A stretch of 64,000 bases of DNA. Source: Nocardia carnea. Lineage in GTDB: Bacteria > Actinomycetota > Actinomycetes > Mycobacteriales > Mycobacteriaceae. Shown in pieces: positions 35,973 through 45,089 of this stretch. The stretch lies in contig NZ_JARWPM010000198.1 of NCBI RefSeq assembly GCF_029869215.1, positions 1 to 64,000 of the forward strand. The letters are read 5' to 3'. The notes under the pieces were generated by a model. The model made no database searches and was not told the origin of the DNA. It saw only the letters and a program-made list of their open reading frames with translations. The stretch's first letter is position 1. Every line of letters begins with the position of its first letter. The translations under genes were made by a program, and so were the position numbers.

Positions 35973-37475
35973 ATGCGGATCCTGCACACGTCCGACTGGC
36001 ATATCGGGTTCCGGATGCGTGGCATGCCCTTGCTGGCCGCTCAGCGGGTCATACTCGTCGGGGAGATCCCAGCACTCGTAGAGGAGTGGGAAGTCGATCT
36101 CGTGGTCGTCGCTGGCGATATATACGACAGAACCGATCCATCTGAGGCCGAGGTTGCTGTGTGTCAGGACGCGTTCGCCGCGATCCGAGCTGCTGGCGCG
36201 CAGCTGCTGATAATAGCAGGTAACCATGACTCACCGATCCGTCTGGGAGCCGGAGCAGTGTTCTCTGCCGCAGGCGGGTTGCACTTGGTGACCAGCGTGG
36301 CCGGCATCGGCAGGCCGGTGTTGTTCGACGACGAGCACGGGTCTGTCGCGGTGTACGGGGTTCCATGTCTGCAGTTCACTGGATCCGCGCTCGGTTGTGG
36401 TGCGGGCCGGTCGCACGCCGATCGCTGGCTTACCGCGATGACGCGAGTGCGTGCGGACCTGGCGGGCCGTCCGGAAGCGCGTTCGGTGGTGGTCGGTCAT
36501 GTTCCAGTGGCCGACCCCACCGAACGCGGTCCGGAACGGTTGCGGGTCGGTAGCCGTCACACGGTCCCGGTCGAGGTGTTCGCCGGAATCGACTATGTCG
36601 CGCTCGGTGACCTACACTGGCCGCACGCGGTCTCCCGCGCGGTCCGCTACTCGGGCTCGCCTCTGCCCTATGTCTACGACTTCGGCCCGCGGCCCATCGA
36701 TTTCGACCCGCCGAAATCGGTCTGCATGATCGACCTCGGCGCAGACGGGCTGACCTCGACCACCGAAGTCCCTCTACTCATGCCGTCTGGACTGGTCCGG
36801 GTCGAAGGCACCCTCACCGAGCTCACGGCCGCCACGCGGTCGCTGGACTACGTGCACGCAACGCTGACAGACGCCTTTCGGCCATCCGGGGCATGGAAGC
36901 AGCTACGCAGGCGGTTCCCGTTCCTGGTTCGCGCGGAATGGGTCGATCCCGTCACCGCGAGCGTGACTCCACTTCATCCTGATGAAGCCGAACCACACGC
37001 GTCCCTCGCCACAAGCATGCCTGTGACCGGCGAGCTTTGGCGCGGGTTCTACGGCGAAATGGACCAGCCGTGCCTACGCTGCGGCGCGCACCCTGGACGC
37101 CCCTGCTTCCAGATTCGCAGCGCCATCGGCGCCTCGACCATCAACACCTTCCATCGCGAACGCGGACTCGACGCCGCCGAACTGGCTCGGCTCGGCTATC
37201 AACCCTACGAGGTCGACGACCACGGCACCCACCGCCAGCTGTGGCGCACCGAAAGCCAGTGGCCAGTACACCGGGACGGCTGCCACACCCTACCGCCGAC
37301 GCCGGCCGAACGGCCCGGCCTTGCCGAAGGTCGCCCGAACCGTCTTGGGATCTGCGCCGCACCGGGGTGCGCGGCACCACTGAAACAGCGCCGCGGTGGC
37401 AGACCAGCACTGTACTGCTCCGGCAAATGCCGTGTTCGCGCCCACCGCGCACGCACACCGGTTCCCGCAACGTGA
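35973..37475 (+). CDS. SbcD/Mre11-like nuclease with C-terminal zinc-finger-like motifs
   Basis: 500 residues. The N-terminal ~330 residues are a calcineurin-type metallophosphoesterase of the SbcD/Mre11 type: motif I RILHTSDWHIG, motif II VVAGDIYDR, motif III AGNHDS, VVVGHVPV, and YVALGDLHWP in place of the usual GHxH. The C-terminal part is unlike SbcD: CLRCGAHPGRPCF with a following HRERG, and CAAPGCAAPLKQRRG...LYCSGKC, two candidate zinc-binding modules. No sbcC-type ATPase gene lies next to it, whereas SbcD normally works with SbcC. Start at 35973 gives the canonical SbcD N-terminus. Confidence 0.82.
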   Translation: MRILHTSDWHIGFRMRGMPLLAAQRVILVGEIPALVEEWEVDLVVVAGDIYDRTDPSEAEVAVCQDAFAAIRAAGAQLLIIAGNHDSPIRLGAGAVFSAAGGLHLVTSVAGIGRPVLFDDEHGSVAVYGVPCLQFTGSALGCGAGRSHADRWLTAMTRVRADLAGRPEARSVVVGHVPVADPTERGPERLRVGSRHTVPVEVFAGIDYVALGDLHWPHAVSRAVRYSGSPLPYVYDFGPRPIDFDPPKSVCMIDLGADGLTSTTEVPLLMPSGLVRVEGTLTELTAATRSLDYVHATLTDAFRPSGAWKQLRRRFPFLVRAEWVDPVTASVTPLHPDEAEPHASLATSMPVTGELWRGFYGEMDQPCLRCGAHPGRPCFQIRSAIGASTINTFHRERGLDAAELARLGYQPYEVDDHGTHRQLWRTESQWPVHRDGCHTLPPTPAERPGLAEGRPNRLGICAAPGCAAPLKQRRGGRPALYCSGKCRVRAHRARTPVPAT

Positions 37476-37527
37476 CCAGCACGCGGCTTGAATTCGCCAG
37501 CGCAAGCAAGTGTGATGGAGTCCATCG

Positions 37528-38142
37528 GTGATGAAAGAACAGCAGTCGACGTCCCTGGCCGCCCTGGTCTGCGAGCAGCTCGACCAGGCGGCGGCACCGA
37601 TCCGGAGCACTGGTGCGATGGTGATTTGCGGATTCCCCGCATCAGGCAAGTCCTCGGCCGCGCGGTGGCTCGCCGCGGGGATGGGCGCGGTCGTGTTGGA
37701 CAAGGACACACTCGCACCGGCGTTGGAGGAGTCGGTAATGACGCGGCTGACCGGCGATCCGTTCGATCGCGATTCCGACACCTACCGCGAGGTCGTTGCG
37801 CCGGGCATCTACGACAGCCTCATCCGTACCGGCCTGACCGTGGCCACCCACCACCCGGTGGTGCTGGACGCACCGTTCCTGTCGACCATGCGTGCGGCAG
37901 GCGCCGCAGGACTTCCGTTGGGAGTTTTCATGCGACAGCACACCGAAGCTGAGGCGGACCTGCCGGTCGTGACCGTGTGGATAGACTCGCCCACCGAACA
38001 GGTTCGACAGCGGATGATCGCACGGGGTTCTGCCCGCGACGCACCCAAGTTGGCGGACTGGACTGGGTATCGGTCCGGTGTTCTCGATTCCGGAGTTCGG
38101 GAACTGGCCCGCACAGTGTGCGATCTCGTGATCGAAAACTGA
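37528..38142 (+). CDS. P-loop kinase-like ATPase
   Basis: About 204 residues. Walker A GFPASGKSS follows MVICGF, then the lid-type region with TVWIDSPTEQVRQRMIARG, where arginines could contact phosphates, as in zeta-toxin/AAA_33-type kinases that phosphorylate small molecules. VVLDAPFL occupies the usual Walker B position. Start GTG 37528 or ATG 37531. The gene follows the SbcD-like gene by ~50 bp on the same strand. Substrate unknown. Confidence 0.8.
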   Translation: MMKEQQSTSLAALVCEQLDQAAAPIRSTGAMVICGFPASGKSSAARWLAAGMGAVVLDKDTLAPALEESVMTRLTGDPFDRDSDTYREVVAPGIYDSLIRTGLTVATHHPVVLDAPFLSTMRAAGAAGLPLGVFMRQHTEAEADLPVVTVWIDSPTEQVRQRMIARGSARDAPKLADWTGYRSGVLDSGVRELARTVCDLVIEN

Positions 38143-38154
38143 ACCGGATTCTGA

Positions 38155-39066
38155 TCAGTACGCCGGGTTGTCACGGTGGAGTAGCGGAAGTATCGATCTC
38201 ATGACCGTGTGGATCTCTCGCGCATGTTCGGGTGATGCTGAGGTCAGCGGTGGCCGGACTAGGGTCGGGAACCCGGGCAGCCGGGTCGACACCGCGGCTT
38301 TGGCGAAGGCGACATCGCTGATGGGTAGTCGTTTACGGGCGTCGGTGTAGCGGTCGAATTCGTGTTGCCGGGCCTGGGCACGCTCGATGTCACCGGCCGC
38401 CACCGCCGCTGCGACCGCTACCGGCAGCTCCGCGACCGGCCCTCCGGCGCCGGTGACCACCCCGGCCGCCCCGATCTCCGCGATCCGGGCCCCGATCCGG
38501 TCGTCACCGAGATACACCCGGAAGTCGGGGCCGATCTGCTGATACTCGTAGGTCAATGAGCGGTCCTTCCCGGAGTCTTTGATCCCGGTCAGCTGCGGAA
38601 ACTCTCCGGCCAGCTGCGCGGCGAGCCGCGGTGGGATTGGTGCCTGGGTGTGGCGTGGGAAGTTGTACAGCAGTGTCGGGCGCAGGCAGTGCGGCAACAC
38701 TGCGCGGAAGTAGGCCCCGATCCCGGTTTCGGCAGCCTCGGCGAAGAAGAACGGGTTCATCACCGCCAGCGCATCGGCGAAGTCGCTGGCGTGGCGCGCC
38801 AATTCCACGGCATCACCGACCGCGCATGCACCCACGTGCACGACCAGGACACCGCTCCACCTGCTTCGGCAGTGCTCGGCGACCTGGATCCGCTCGCGCA
38901 CCGTCAGACTGGCGAATTCCCCGGTGGTTCCGTTGACCAGGACCGTCTCGACACCCGCAGCCCCAATCAGATCCAGATAGTCGCTCAACGCCGAAAGATC
39001 CAGGTGACCGCCACGTTGGTACGGCGTTACCGTAGCGACAATCGGACAGGAGAAGGATTCGGTCAC
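38155..39066 (-). CDS. DapA-family (DHDPS/NAL) aldolase
   Basis: About 303 residues, a TIM-barrel class I aldolase: NGTTGEF (substrate carboxylate binding), LLYNFPRHT with the catalytic tyrosine, and GIKDSGKD with the Schiff-base lysine. Family members condense or cleave pyruvate with aldehydes. It lacks an operon with lysine-pathway genes, so a catabolic or specialised role is more likely than lysine synthesis. GTG at 39066 is preferred (GGGAGG upstream); the ATG at 39099 has no RBS. Confidence 0.88.
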   Translation of the reverse strand: MTESFSCPIVATVTPYQRGGHLDLSALSDYLDLIGAAGVETVLVNGTTGEFASLTVRERIQVAEHCRSRWSGVLVVHVGACAVGDAVELARHASDFADALAVMNPFFFAEAAETGIGAYFRAVLPHCLRPTLLYNFPRHTQAPIPPRLAAQLAGEFPQLTGIKDSGKDRSLTYEYQQIGPDFRVYLGDDRIGARIAEIGAAGVVTGAGGPVAELPVAVAAAVAAGDIERAQARQHEFDRYTDARKRLPISDVAFAKAAVSTRLPGFPTLVRPPLTSASPEHAREIHTVMRSILPLLHRDNPAY

Positions 39067-39152
39067 GGCCCCCAGCCTCCCACGCTCTCCGCAGCGCATC
39101 GTGCGGACGAGAGGCTCGGCGAACGCCTCGGGACGTACGCCGTGCGGAGCAT

Positions 39153-39926
39153 CTACTGTGCGCGGGCTGCGATGAGGTGGAAGAACCGTGCGGTATGGGT
39201 GTACGGAGCGCGGTGGGACAAGGTGAGTTCCAGCCGCTCGAGCTTGCTGTAGAAATCCGGGTCGGACTTGCGGGAGTCGTCGACGATGAGGTCGCAGACA
39301 CAGCGGATGCCGTACCTCCCGATAACGCTCAGCTCCGCCGTGCGCAGGTCCGCCGCGACCCGGTCGGCATAGCAGGCGTGAGTTCTGGTGTCGTACGCGC
39401 CGCTGTACCGGGTGGGGCTATCCAGCAGCCACAGTGCTTCGTCCAGATCCAGGCCACGCACCGCACTCAGCAGTGGGTCGGTGTCAGCGTTGGGTGCTAT
39501 CAGCGACAGCACCCCAGCCGGCCGAAGCTGGTCCGCCAGCATGGTTGCGGTGCGTTCCCTCTCCGGAAGGTACTGAAGCACGTTATGCAGTAGCACGACA
39601 TCGAAGCCGTCGGTGCCCAGCGTGGCGCCGAGGGAGTCGATATCGGCCGGGTATGTGGTGATGTGGTCGCGGACGCCACGCTCGGAGGCGATCGTGTTCG
39701 CTTCGGCGAGGGACTGGGGTGAGGGGTCGGCGATGGTGACGTGGTGTCCGCGTCGAGCGAGTTCAACCGCTTCCACACCATTGCCACCACCGACATCGAG
39801 GATCTCCAGTCCTCGCTCGGCGGGCAGGTGCCGGACAAGGTTCGCCATCGCCACCGTGTACCGCAGCCTGCCCCATGGGCTGGCCTGCCATTGCTGGAAC
39901 TCGCCCAACTTGTCGTCGAACATCAT
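39153..39926 (-). CDS. SAM-dependent methyltransferase
   Basis: 257 residues. Class I fold with motif I LEILDVGGGNGVEAVELAR, acidic motif II VTIADPS and motif IV DVVLLHNVLQYL, then SLIAPNAD. The sequence order and the YSGAYDTRTHACYAD stretch recall CmoA/SmtA-like enzymes acting on small molecules or tRNA. It lies upstream of and co-oriented with the aldolase gene (gap ~86 bp). Confidence 0.85.
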   Translation of the reverse strand: MMFDDKLGEFQQWQASPWGRLRYTVAMANLVRHLPAERGLEILDVGGGNGVEAVELARRGHHVTIADPSPQSLAEANTIASERGVRDHITTYPADIDSLGATLGTDGFDVVLLHNVLQYLPERERTATMLADQLRPAGVLSLIAPNADTDPLLSAVRGLDLDEALWLLDSPTRYSGAYDTRTHACYADRVAADLRTAELSVIGRYGIRCVCDLIVDDSRKSDPDFYSKLERLELTLSHRAPYTHTARFFHLIAARAQ

Positions 39927-40038
39927 TGATTCAGCTCCTTCTGCTCACCGCGACCACCCCGATCAGGCGGCACCGCGCCGCGTAATTATCGTGCCGTTCC
40001 GGCGCCTTCGTGAGCAGGATCGGCGCAGAATCGTTGTC

Positions 40039-40542
40039 ATGGAACGCATCTCGTTCGACATCGACGACTATGAACGGCGGGTTCGCTCGAAACCGTGCTT
40101 CATCTGCGCCATCGTCGCGGGACAGCACGACTCGAAGCTTGAGCAGATCGTTGCTGAGGACGATGAGAACATCGCGTTCCTGTCCCGGTATCCGACCCTG
40201 CCCGGCTACGTGCTCGTTTCGCCGAAACATCACCATGAGCATGTGGTTGACGACCTGGACGAAGACGAATATCTGCGACTGATGAGAATGGTTCGCCGCG
40301 TTGGGAGAGCACTGCAAACGGTGGTCCCCACCGAACGGCTATATATCGCCAGTCTCGGCAGCCAACAGGGCAACGCTCACCTCCACTGGCACGTTGCCGC
40401 CCTACCACCTGGAGTGCCCTACCGCGAACAGCAATTCCATGCCCTGATGGCGGAAAACGGAATACTGTCCTGGTCTCTGGAGCAGGCAGTCGAACTCGCC
40501 GGCCTCATCCGCGCCGCCTTGGCTGCCGACGGCACGAACTGA
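40039..40542 (+). CDS. HIT-family hydrolase
   Basis: 167 residues. The N-terminus contains a CFICAI zinc-type pair, followed by VLVSPKHHHEHVVDD and the histidine triad HLHWHVAALPPG (HxHxH). HIT proteins hydrolyse nucleotidyl conjugates. The start ATG at 40039 is the first with family-like sequence; a longer in-frame extension has no resemblance. Confidence 0.88.
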   Translation: MERISFDIDDYERRVRSKPCFICAIVAGQHDSKLEQIVAEDDENIAFLSRYPTLPGYVLVSPKHHHEHVVDDLDEDEYLRLMRMVRRVGRALQTVVPTERLYIASLGSQQGNAHLHWHVAALPPGVPYREQQFHALMAENGILSWSLEQAVELAGLIRAALAADGTN

Positions 40543-40779
40543 ACCACCATGCGTCGAAGAATTCATATCCGCAGGTAGCTGAGTAACCGCCAAGTGTAGG
40601 ACCAATCCCTAAATTGTTTTCCGATGGACTCGCGAAAAATATTGCTGTGGAAATCTTTTCGCTGAATTACCTATTGATGGTCTCCGGGCGCACATATAGC
40701 GTCGTATCCGCCAGAATTGAGACGCCCCGGCTGGTGGGCCAACACCAGACCGGGGCAGGTACGGAGAAAGGGCTCCGCA

Positions 40780-41139
40780 ATGCAAAGTGTAATCATCTCG
40801 GTCGGGTCCGAGGTCGAAGTCGAGGCACCATACGACCGCCGTTTCCACGACGCGGCGGACGAACTCGGTGGCACACCCACCTCGGATGGTGAAGCGTGGC
40901 GCTTCTCCCGCAACGACGAAGAACGTGTCCGCCAACTATGCAGCACAATCTTCGGAGAAGACCAGGGCACGACCCCGGCGACGGACCAGCCGCTCGACCG
41001 CTCCGAAGTCGGCACCAGCGAGGCTTCGGAACTGCCTGTTGTGAGCACCCATCAACGGCGGGCGGACCTGCTCGACCGTCTCGACATGCTGCTCGACGAG
41101 GTCGCTGAGGTACATACCGCCCTGCAAGCGCTGAAGTAG
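40780..41139 (+). CDS. Hypothetical protein, 119 aa
   Basis: No family recognised. An N-terminal beta-type segment (VIISVGSEVEVEAPYDRRFHDAADEL) is followed by an acidic linker and a C-terminal coiled coil (RRADLLDRLDMLLDEVAEVHTAL). The RBS GGAGAAAGG lies in the loop of a small hairpin CGGAG/CTCCG directly before the ATG, which could dampen translation. Confidence 0.6.
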   Translation: MQSVIISVGSEVEVEAPYDRRFHDAADELGGTPTSDGEAWRFSRNDEERVRQLCSTIFGEDQGTTPATDQPLDRSEVGTSEASELPVVSTHQRRADLLDRLDMLLDEVAEVHTALQALK

Positions 41140-41295
41140 GGGCTGGCCTGCCACACAGAAATCAGAGGGCTTCGACCGGTGGCCGATCAATCCACCGGCC
41201 ATCGGTCGTCGGCTCTCTTCTGATGCTTCGTGTTCTTGCTGCTGCTCGGTTGAACGCTCCGGTTTGCATTTGGCAGCAGGTCTACGGTGGCTCGT

Positions 41296-41997
41296 TCAGG
41301 CGGACAGCTCTTCCAGCCGATATCGGGTCCATTCGATGGCGGCACCGCCGCATCGTTCGAATGCCGCGCAGTTGTCGGCGCGGTCGTCGATCAGAAGCGC
41401 CTCGCCGAAGGAGAGCCCTGCGGTGGTCAGCCAGGAGCCGAAGAAGGCTTCAGGGTCTTCGGATTTCAGTACGCCGGTGTCGCTCGAGCTGATGATGTCG
41501 TCGAATACGGCGGCAGCCTCTTTCAGCGTCTCCGTGCCTGATGGTTGTTCGTTATGACTGGACGTGACGGCGTGAAAGGTGCTGGTGAACGCGTCGATAT
41601 TGTCGGTCGCCAGGACAACGGTCGAGTGGTACCGGGCGTCACGCAGTGCTCGGAGAAGCGACTGGTTTACGGGCATGTGGGCGATGTCGTGTGCGAGTTG
41701 CGTCAGGAGCTGGTCAACATCGAGGCCCGAGTGCGTGGCAGCGAGGTTGGTGAGGATGTCGCGGGAGCTGCGCTTTCCGCACATCCATTCGCGGCCCTCC
41801 CGATTGCCTGTCGTGAACAGCCGGTCCAGTTCTCGATTCAGAACAGCGTAAAGGGAGTGATCCGGATCGTCGGTAATGCTGTGCCAGAACGGTTTCCGGC
41901 ACAGCACTCCGTGCCAATCGCAGAAGACGACGCGAGGAGGGTCCGCACTTCGCATAACGTCTGCGATGGTCTTGATCGCCGGGTGGGCGAGGGTCAC
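41296..41997 (-). CDS. HAD-superfamily hydrolase with variant motif I
   Basis: 233 residues, last gene of the heptose-type operon. HAD motif I is VVFCDWHGVL, so the usual DxD is DxH. Motif II would be VVLATDN, motif III the lysine in VLKSEDP, motif IV LLIDDRADNC. The insert after motif I suggests a C1 cap. In bacterial ADP-heptose synthesis a HAD phosphatase (GmhB) is needed between kinase and adenylyltransferase steps, but this protein does not look like GmhB, and changing the second Asp usually alters phosphatase chemistry. GTG start overlaps the upstream stop (GTGA at 41994-41997). Confidence 0.8.
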   Translation of the reverse strand: MTLAHPAIKTIADVMRSADPPRVVFCDWHGVLCRKPFWHSITDDPDHSLYAVLNRELDRLFTTGNREGREWMCGKRSSRDILTNLAATHSGLDVDQLLTQLAHDIAHMPVNQSLLRALRDARYHSTVVLATDNIDAFTSTFHAVTSSHNEQPSGTETLKEAAAVFDDIISSSDTGVLKSEDPEAFFGSWLTTAGLSFGEALLIDDRADNCAAFERCGGAAIEWTRYRLEELSA

Positions 41998-43364
41998 TGG
42001 GCGTATTCCCGAGCCGCGGTCGCGCGGTCGAGCCTGTCGAGGGTGAGCAGGCCATCGAGGACTCGGTGGGCGGTGATGGCTTGGTCGGTGATGTGTCGAA
42101 CGGTTTCGTCGCCTTGTTCGGAGAGGTGCACTCCGTCGGCCCACACGCTGGGTGCTTCGGCGGCTGGGGCCGTGGGGGTGGCGGGTGACCATCCGAAGCA
42201 GGTGGCGACATAGGTGATGTCGTCCCAGATGTCGACGAAGACCGCGTCGTGGTCGGCGGCGGCGCGGCGGGCGCGCTGGTTGTATTCGGTCAGATCGCCG
42301 TTGGCGGCGGCGACGTCGATGGTGGGGTCCCAGCCGATCGGGGGTTCACCGATCACGACGATCCGGCGGGCGCAGGCGCTGAGGAGCCCGAGGGCGGTGC
42401 GGATGTTGGTGTCGTATTCGCCGATGCCGACTGCTTCGCTCATCCGGCCTTGGTGGTGTCGCCAGACGTCGTTGAGGCCGACTCCGAGGACGGCGAGGTC
42501 CCATCGGCCGCCGGCGTCGACTGCGGCTCGGAGGTTGGTCAGGACGTCGCGGCTGGTTGCTCCTCCTTCGCCGTGGTTGTCGGTGGTGAAGGTGATCCAT
42601 GGGTAGCGGGTGGACCATCCGGTGGTCAGGACATGGACGTAGCCGCGTTTGCGCCATTCGGTGACCGTGATCTGTTCGCCGATCTCGGGGAGATCGGCTT
42701 GGACTGCGAGGCGGGGGTTGTGGGCTTCGTAGTGTTCCATCAGGGATGTTCCGAACCAGCCGATCCGCAGTTGGGGTCGGGGGTGTTCGGGGTCGAGGGG
42801 TCCGGGGTGGCGGGCGGTGACGCGGGCGGGCGCGCCGACGGCGGTGGTGTTCGGCGGCACGGATGCGGTGACGACGGCGTTGGCGCCGATGCGGGCGTTT
42901 TGGCCGATGGTGACGCCGGCGGTGATCGAGACTTTGTTCGCGACGATCGCGCCGGGCTCGATGGTGACTGGAGCGGTGTCGAATCCGCTGGCCCACGGGG
43001 TGATGGGCTCACCCGGGGTGAGGGTGTCGGGGGTGCGGGCGCGGTGGTTGTGGTCGTGGATGTCGACCATGTTGGAGATTCCTGCGCCGCGTCCGATGTG
43101 GATGCGGGTCATGGCGGACAGGACGACGTTCTCGCCGAGGGCGGTGTCGTCGCCGATGGTGATGTGTCCGCCGGTGTTGGCTTGCAGGGTCGTGCCGCGG
43201 CGAATGCTGACACGGTCACCGATGGTGATGGTGGCGTCGGTGTCGACGACGAAGTCGACGTCGTCGGCGATGTCGCAGTCGGCGCCGATGTGTACCGCGT
43301 CGCCGTAGCGGGCGCGGACTCGGTCTGTGAGGGCAATCGAGTCGGTGTCGGTCACGCTGGTCAT
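41994..43364 (-). CDS. Left-handed beta-helix acyltransferase-like + SGNH hydrolase fusion
   Basis: 456 residues. Residues ~20-200 are hexapeptide repeats (ITIGDRVSI, ITIGDDTAL, VTIEPGAIVANKVSI, VTIGQNARIGANAVV, ending NTTAVGAPARVT), a left-handed beta helix of the acetyltransferase type. Residues ~210-450 are a GDSL/SGNH hydrolase: block I WFGTSLME, block III VLGVGLNDVW, block V WADGVHLSEQG (DxxH). One chain could thus add and/or remove acyl groups. It lies between carbamoyltransferase and HAD genes, overlapping both by 4 bp. Confidence 0.85.
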   Translation of the reverse strand: MTSVTDTDSIALTDRVRARYGDAVHIGADCDIADDVDFVVDTDATITIGDRVSIRRGTTLQANTGGHITIGDDTALGENVVLSAMTRIHIGRGAGISNMVDIHDHNHRARTPDTLTPGEPITPWASGFDTAPVTIEPGAIVANKVSITAGVTIGQNARIGANAVVTASVPPNTTAVGAPARVTARHPGPLDPEHPRPQLRIGWFGTSLMEHYEAHNPRLAVQADLPEIGEQITVTEWRKRGYVHVLTTGWSTRYPWITFTTDNHGEGGATSRDVLTNLRAAVDAGGRWDLAVLGVGLNDVWRHHQGRMSEAVGIGEYDTNIRTALGLLSACARRIVVIGEPPIGWDPTIDVAAANGDLTEYNQRARRAAADHDAVFVDIWDDITYVATCFGWSPATPTAPAAEAPSVWADGVHLSEQGDETVRHITDQAITAHRVLDGLLTLDRLDRATAAREYAQ

Positions 43365-45085
43365 GATCCTTTTCTCGGTGGTCGGTGCTGTTGATGGGTG
43401 GGTGCCGATGGTGGTGTGGTGACGAGGTAGTCGCCGATCACGAGGGCGTCCAGGCCGAGTCGGGCGCCGCTGGCGAGTGCGTCGGCTGGGGTGTCGACGA
43501 TCGGTTCGCCGGGGCCGTTGTAGCTGGTGTTCAATACGACGCCGATCCCGGTCTCGGCTTCGAGGGCGTGCAGGAGTCGGGCGTATTCCGGTTGGTGTGC
43601 GGGGTCGACGTGTTGTGGGCGCAGTGTGCCGTCGGCGTGGACGACGCCGGGGATCTGTTGGCGTGCTCGGGGTGTGGCCTCGTGGGCGACGATCATGAAT
43701 TCTGCCGGGCCGTCGGGTGTGGTGGTCCAGCCGGTCGGGTCGAGCATGCTCGGTGCGAGGGGCCGCCAGAGTTCGCGGTGTTTGATGTCGCGGTTGATGC
43801 GGTCGCGCAGTCTGGTGGTGCGGGGGTCGGCGAGGATGCTGCGGGCACCGAGTGCCCGTGGACCGGCTTCGGCGCGGCCCTGGTGCCAGCCGATGACCTT
43901 GCCCTCGGCTATCAGGCGGGCGGCGGTCGCGGCGATATCGGGTGGGGTGGTGAAGTTCGCGCCGGCATCGTGCAGGGCGGTCTCGATGGCGTGGTTGTCG
44001 TAGGCCGGACCCAAGAAGGCGTGTGCTTGGCGAGGACCGGGCACTGTGTGGTCACCGCGGCGGTGCGCGACTTCCAGGGCTGCGCCGAGAGCGCATCCGG
44101 CATCACCGGCGGCCGGTTGCACGAACAAGGTGTCGGTGTCGGGGGTGCGGGCGAGGATGCCGTTGGTGGTGCAGTTGAGCCCAACACCGCCGGCCAGACA
44201 CAGCGCGGTCGCGCCGGTTTCCTCCAGAGCGGTGGAGACGACGCTGATCAGGCAGCGTTGCAGCAGGAATTGGGCCGATGCTGCGAGGTCGGCGGCGAGG
44301 CTTTGGTGGGCGTCGTCCGATCTTGGTGCTTGGCGCGGGATTCCGGCGTCGGTGAATGCCTTGCGGTAGGCGTGGCGCAGGGCTCGGTAGTAGGTGAGGT
44401 CGGTGTAGCCGGCGGTGTGGTCGGCCTCGGGTGCGAGGCCGTAGGGGGTGAGGTCGAGGTGGTAGCCGTCGCGGGTGGGGTGCAGGAAGTTCAGGTCGAT
44501 GGTCGGTTTTCCGTAGGCGGCCAGGCCCATCAGTTTGCCTGCGTGGGTCCAGTCGCCGAGCCCGGCGTGTTCGGTGGCGAATTGGTAGAACCAGCCCAGT
44601 GATTGTGTGAACGGGAAGGTTCGCAGGCATCGCAGACCGGCTCGGGTTCCGTGATGGATGCTGGTGGAGACACCGTCGCCGGAGCCGTCGACCACGATGA
44701 CCGCGGCGTCGGCGACACCTGCGGGGTAGAAGGCGCTGGCGGCATGGGCGAGGTGGTGGCCGACGATGGTCAGTCGACGTGGTCTTTCCGGGCCGGTGCC
44801 GAGCGGTCCGAGGAGTTCAGCGATTAGGTCTGGGTCGGTGATCTCATCGGCGGGGTTCGGCCAGTACGGGTTCCAGGCCACCGCGATCTCGTCGATATCA
44901 CCGCACCGGATTCCGGCCTGGGCCAGGCACCATGCGGCCGAGGAGGCGGCCGAGCGGGAATCGCGGTGATGCTTGATTCGGGAGAACCGTTCCTCTTCGG
45001 CGAACGCGACGGGTTGGCCGTCGGCGACGAGGCAGGCGGAGGCGTCGTGATGGTAGGGGCCGCCGAGCCCGAGCACGTATCCCAC
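43361..45085 (-). CDS. O-carbamoyltransferase (NodU/TobZ family)
   Basis: 574 residues with both family domains: N-terminal YrdC/Kae1-like part with GLGGPYHHDASACLV, metal ligands in VGHHLAHAASAFY, VVDGSGDG, LAGGVGLNCTTNG and PAAGDAGCALGAA; C-terminal part with GRAEAGPRALGARSIL and NTSYNGPGEPIVD. Such enzymes transfer carbamoyl from carbamoyl phosphate (via carbamoyl-AMP) to a sugar or other hydroxyl in natural products and Nod factors. GTG 45085, with GGGAGGG 8 bp upstream, is 4 bp after the GT9 stop. A target sugar made by this operon is the natural inference. Confidence 0.92.
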   Translation of the reverse strand: MGYVLGLGGPYHHDASACLVADGQPVAFAEEERFSRIKHHRDSRSAASSAAWCLAQAGIRCGDIDEIAVAWNPYWPNPADEITDPDLIAELLGPLGTGPERPRRLTIVGHHLAHAASAFYPAGVADAAVIVVDGSGDGVSTSIHHGTRAGLRCLRTFPFTQSLGWFYQFATEHAGLGDWTHAGKLMGLAAYGKPTIDLNFLHPTRDGYHLDLTPYGLAPEADHTAGYTDLTYYRALRHAYRKAFTDAGIPRQAPRSDDAHQSLAADLAASAQFLLQRCLISVVSTALEETGATALCLAGGVGLNCTTNGILARTPDTDTLFVQPAAGDAGCALGAALEVAHRRGDHTVPGPRQAHAFLGPAYDNHAIETALHDAGANFTTPPDIAATAARLIAEGKVIGWHQGRAEAGPRALGARSILADPRTTRLRDRINRDIKHRELWRPLAPSMLDPTGWTTTPDGPAEFMIVAHEATPRARQQIPGVVHADGTLRPQHVDPAHQPEYARLLHALEAETGIGVVLNTSYNGPGEPIVDTPADALASGARLGLDALVIGDYLVTTPPSAPTHQQHRPPRKGS

Positions 45086-45089
45086 GCGG

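Noticed and set aside
42249-43394. 381-aa plus-strand frame rich in G, D and V
   Set aside because: Antisense to the hexapeptide-repeat/SGNH gene; composition is that of a shadow frame.
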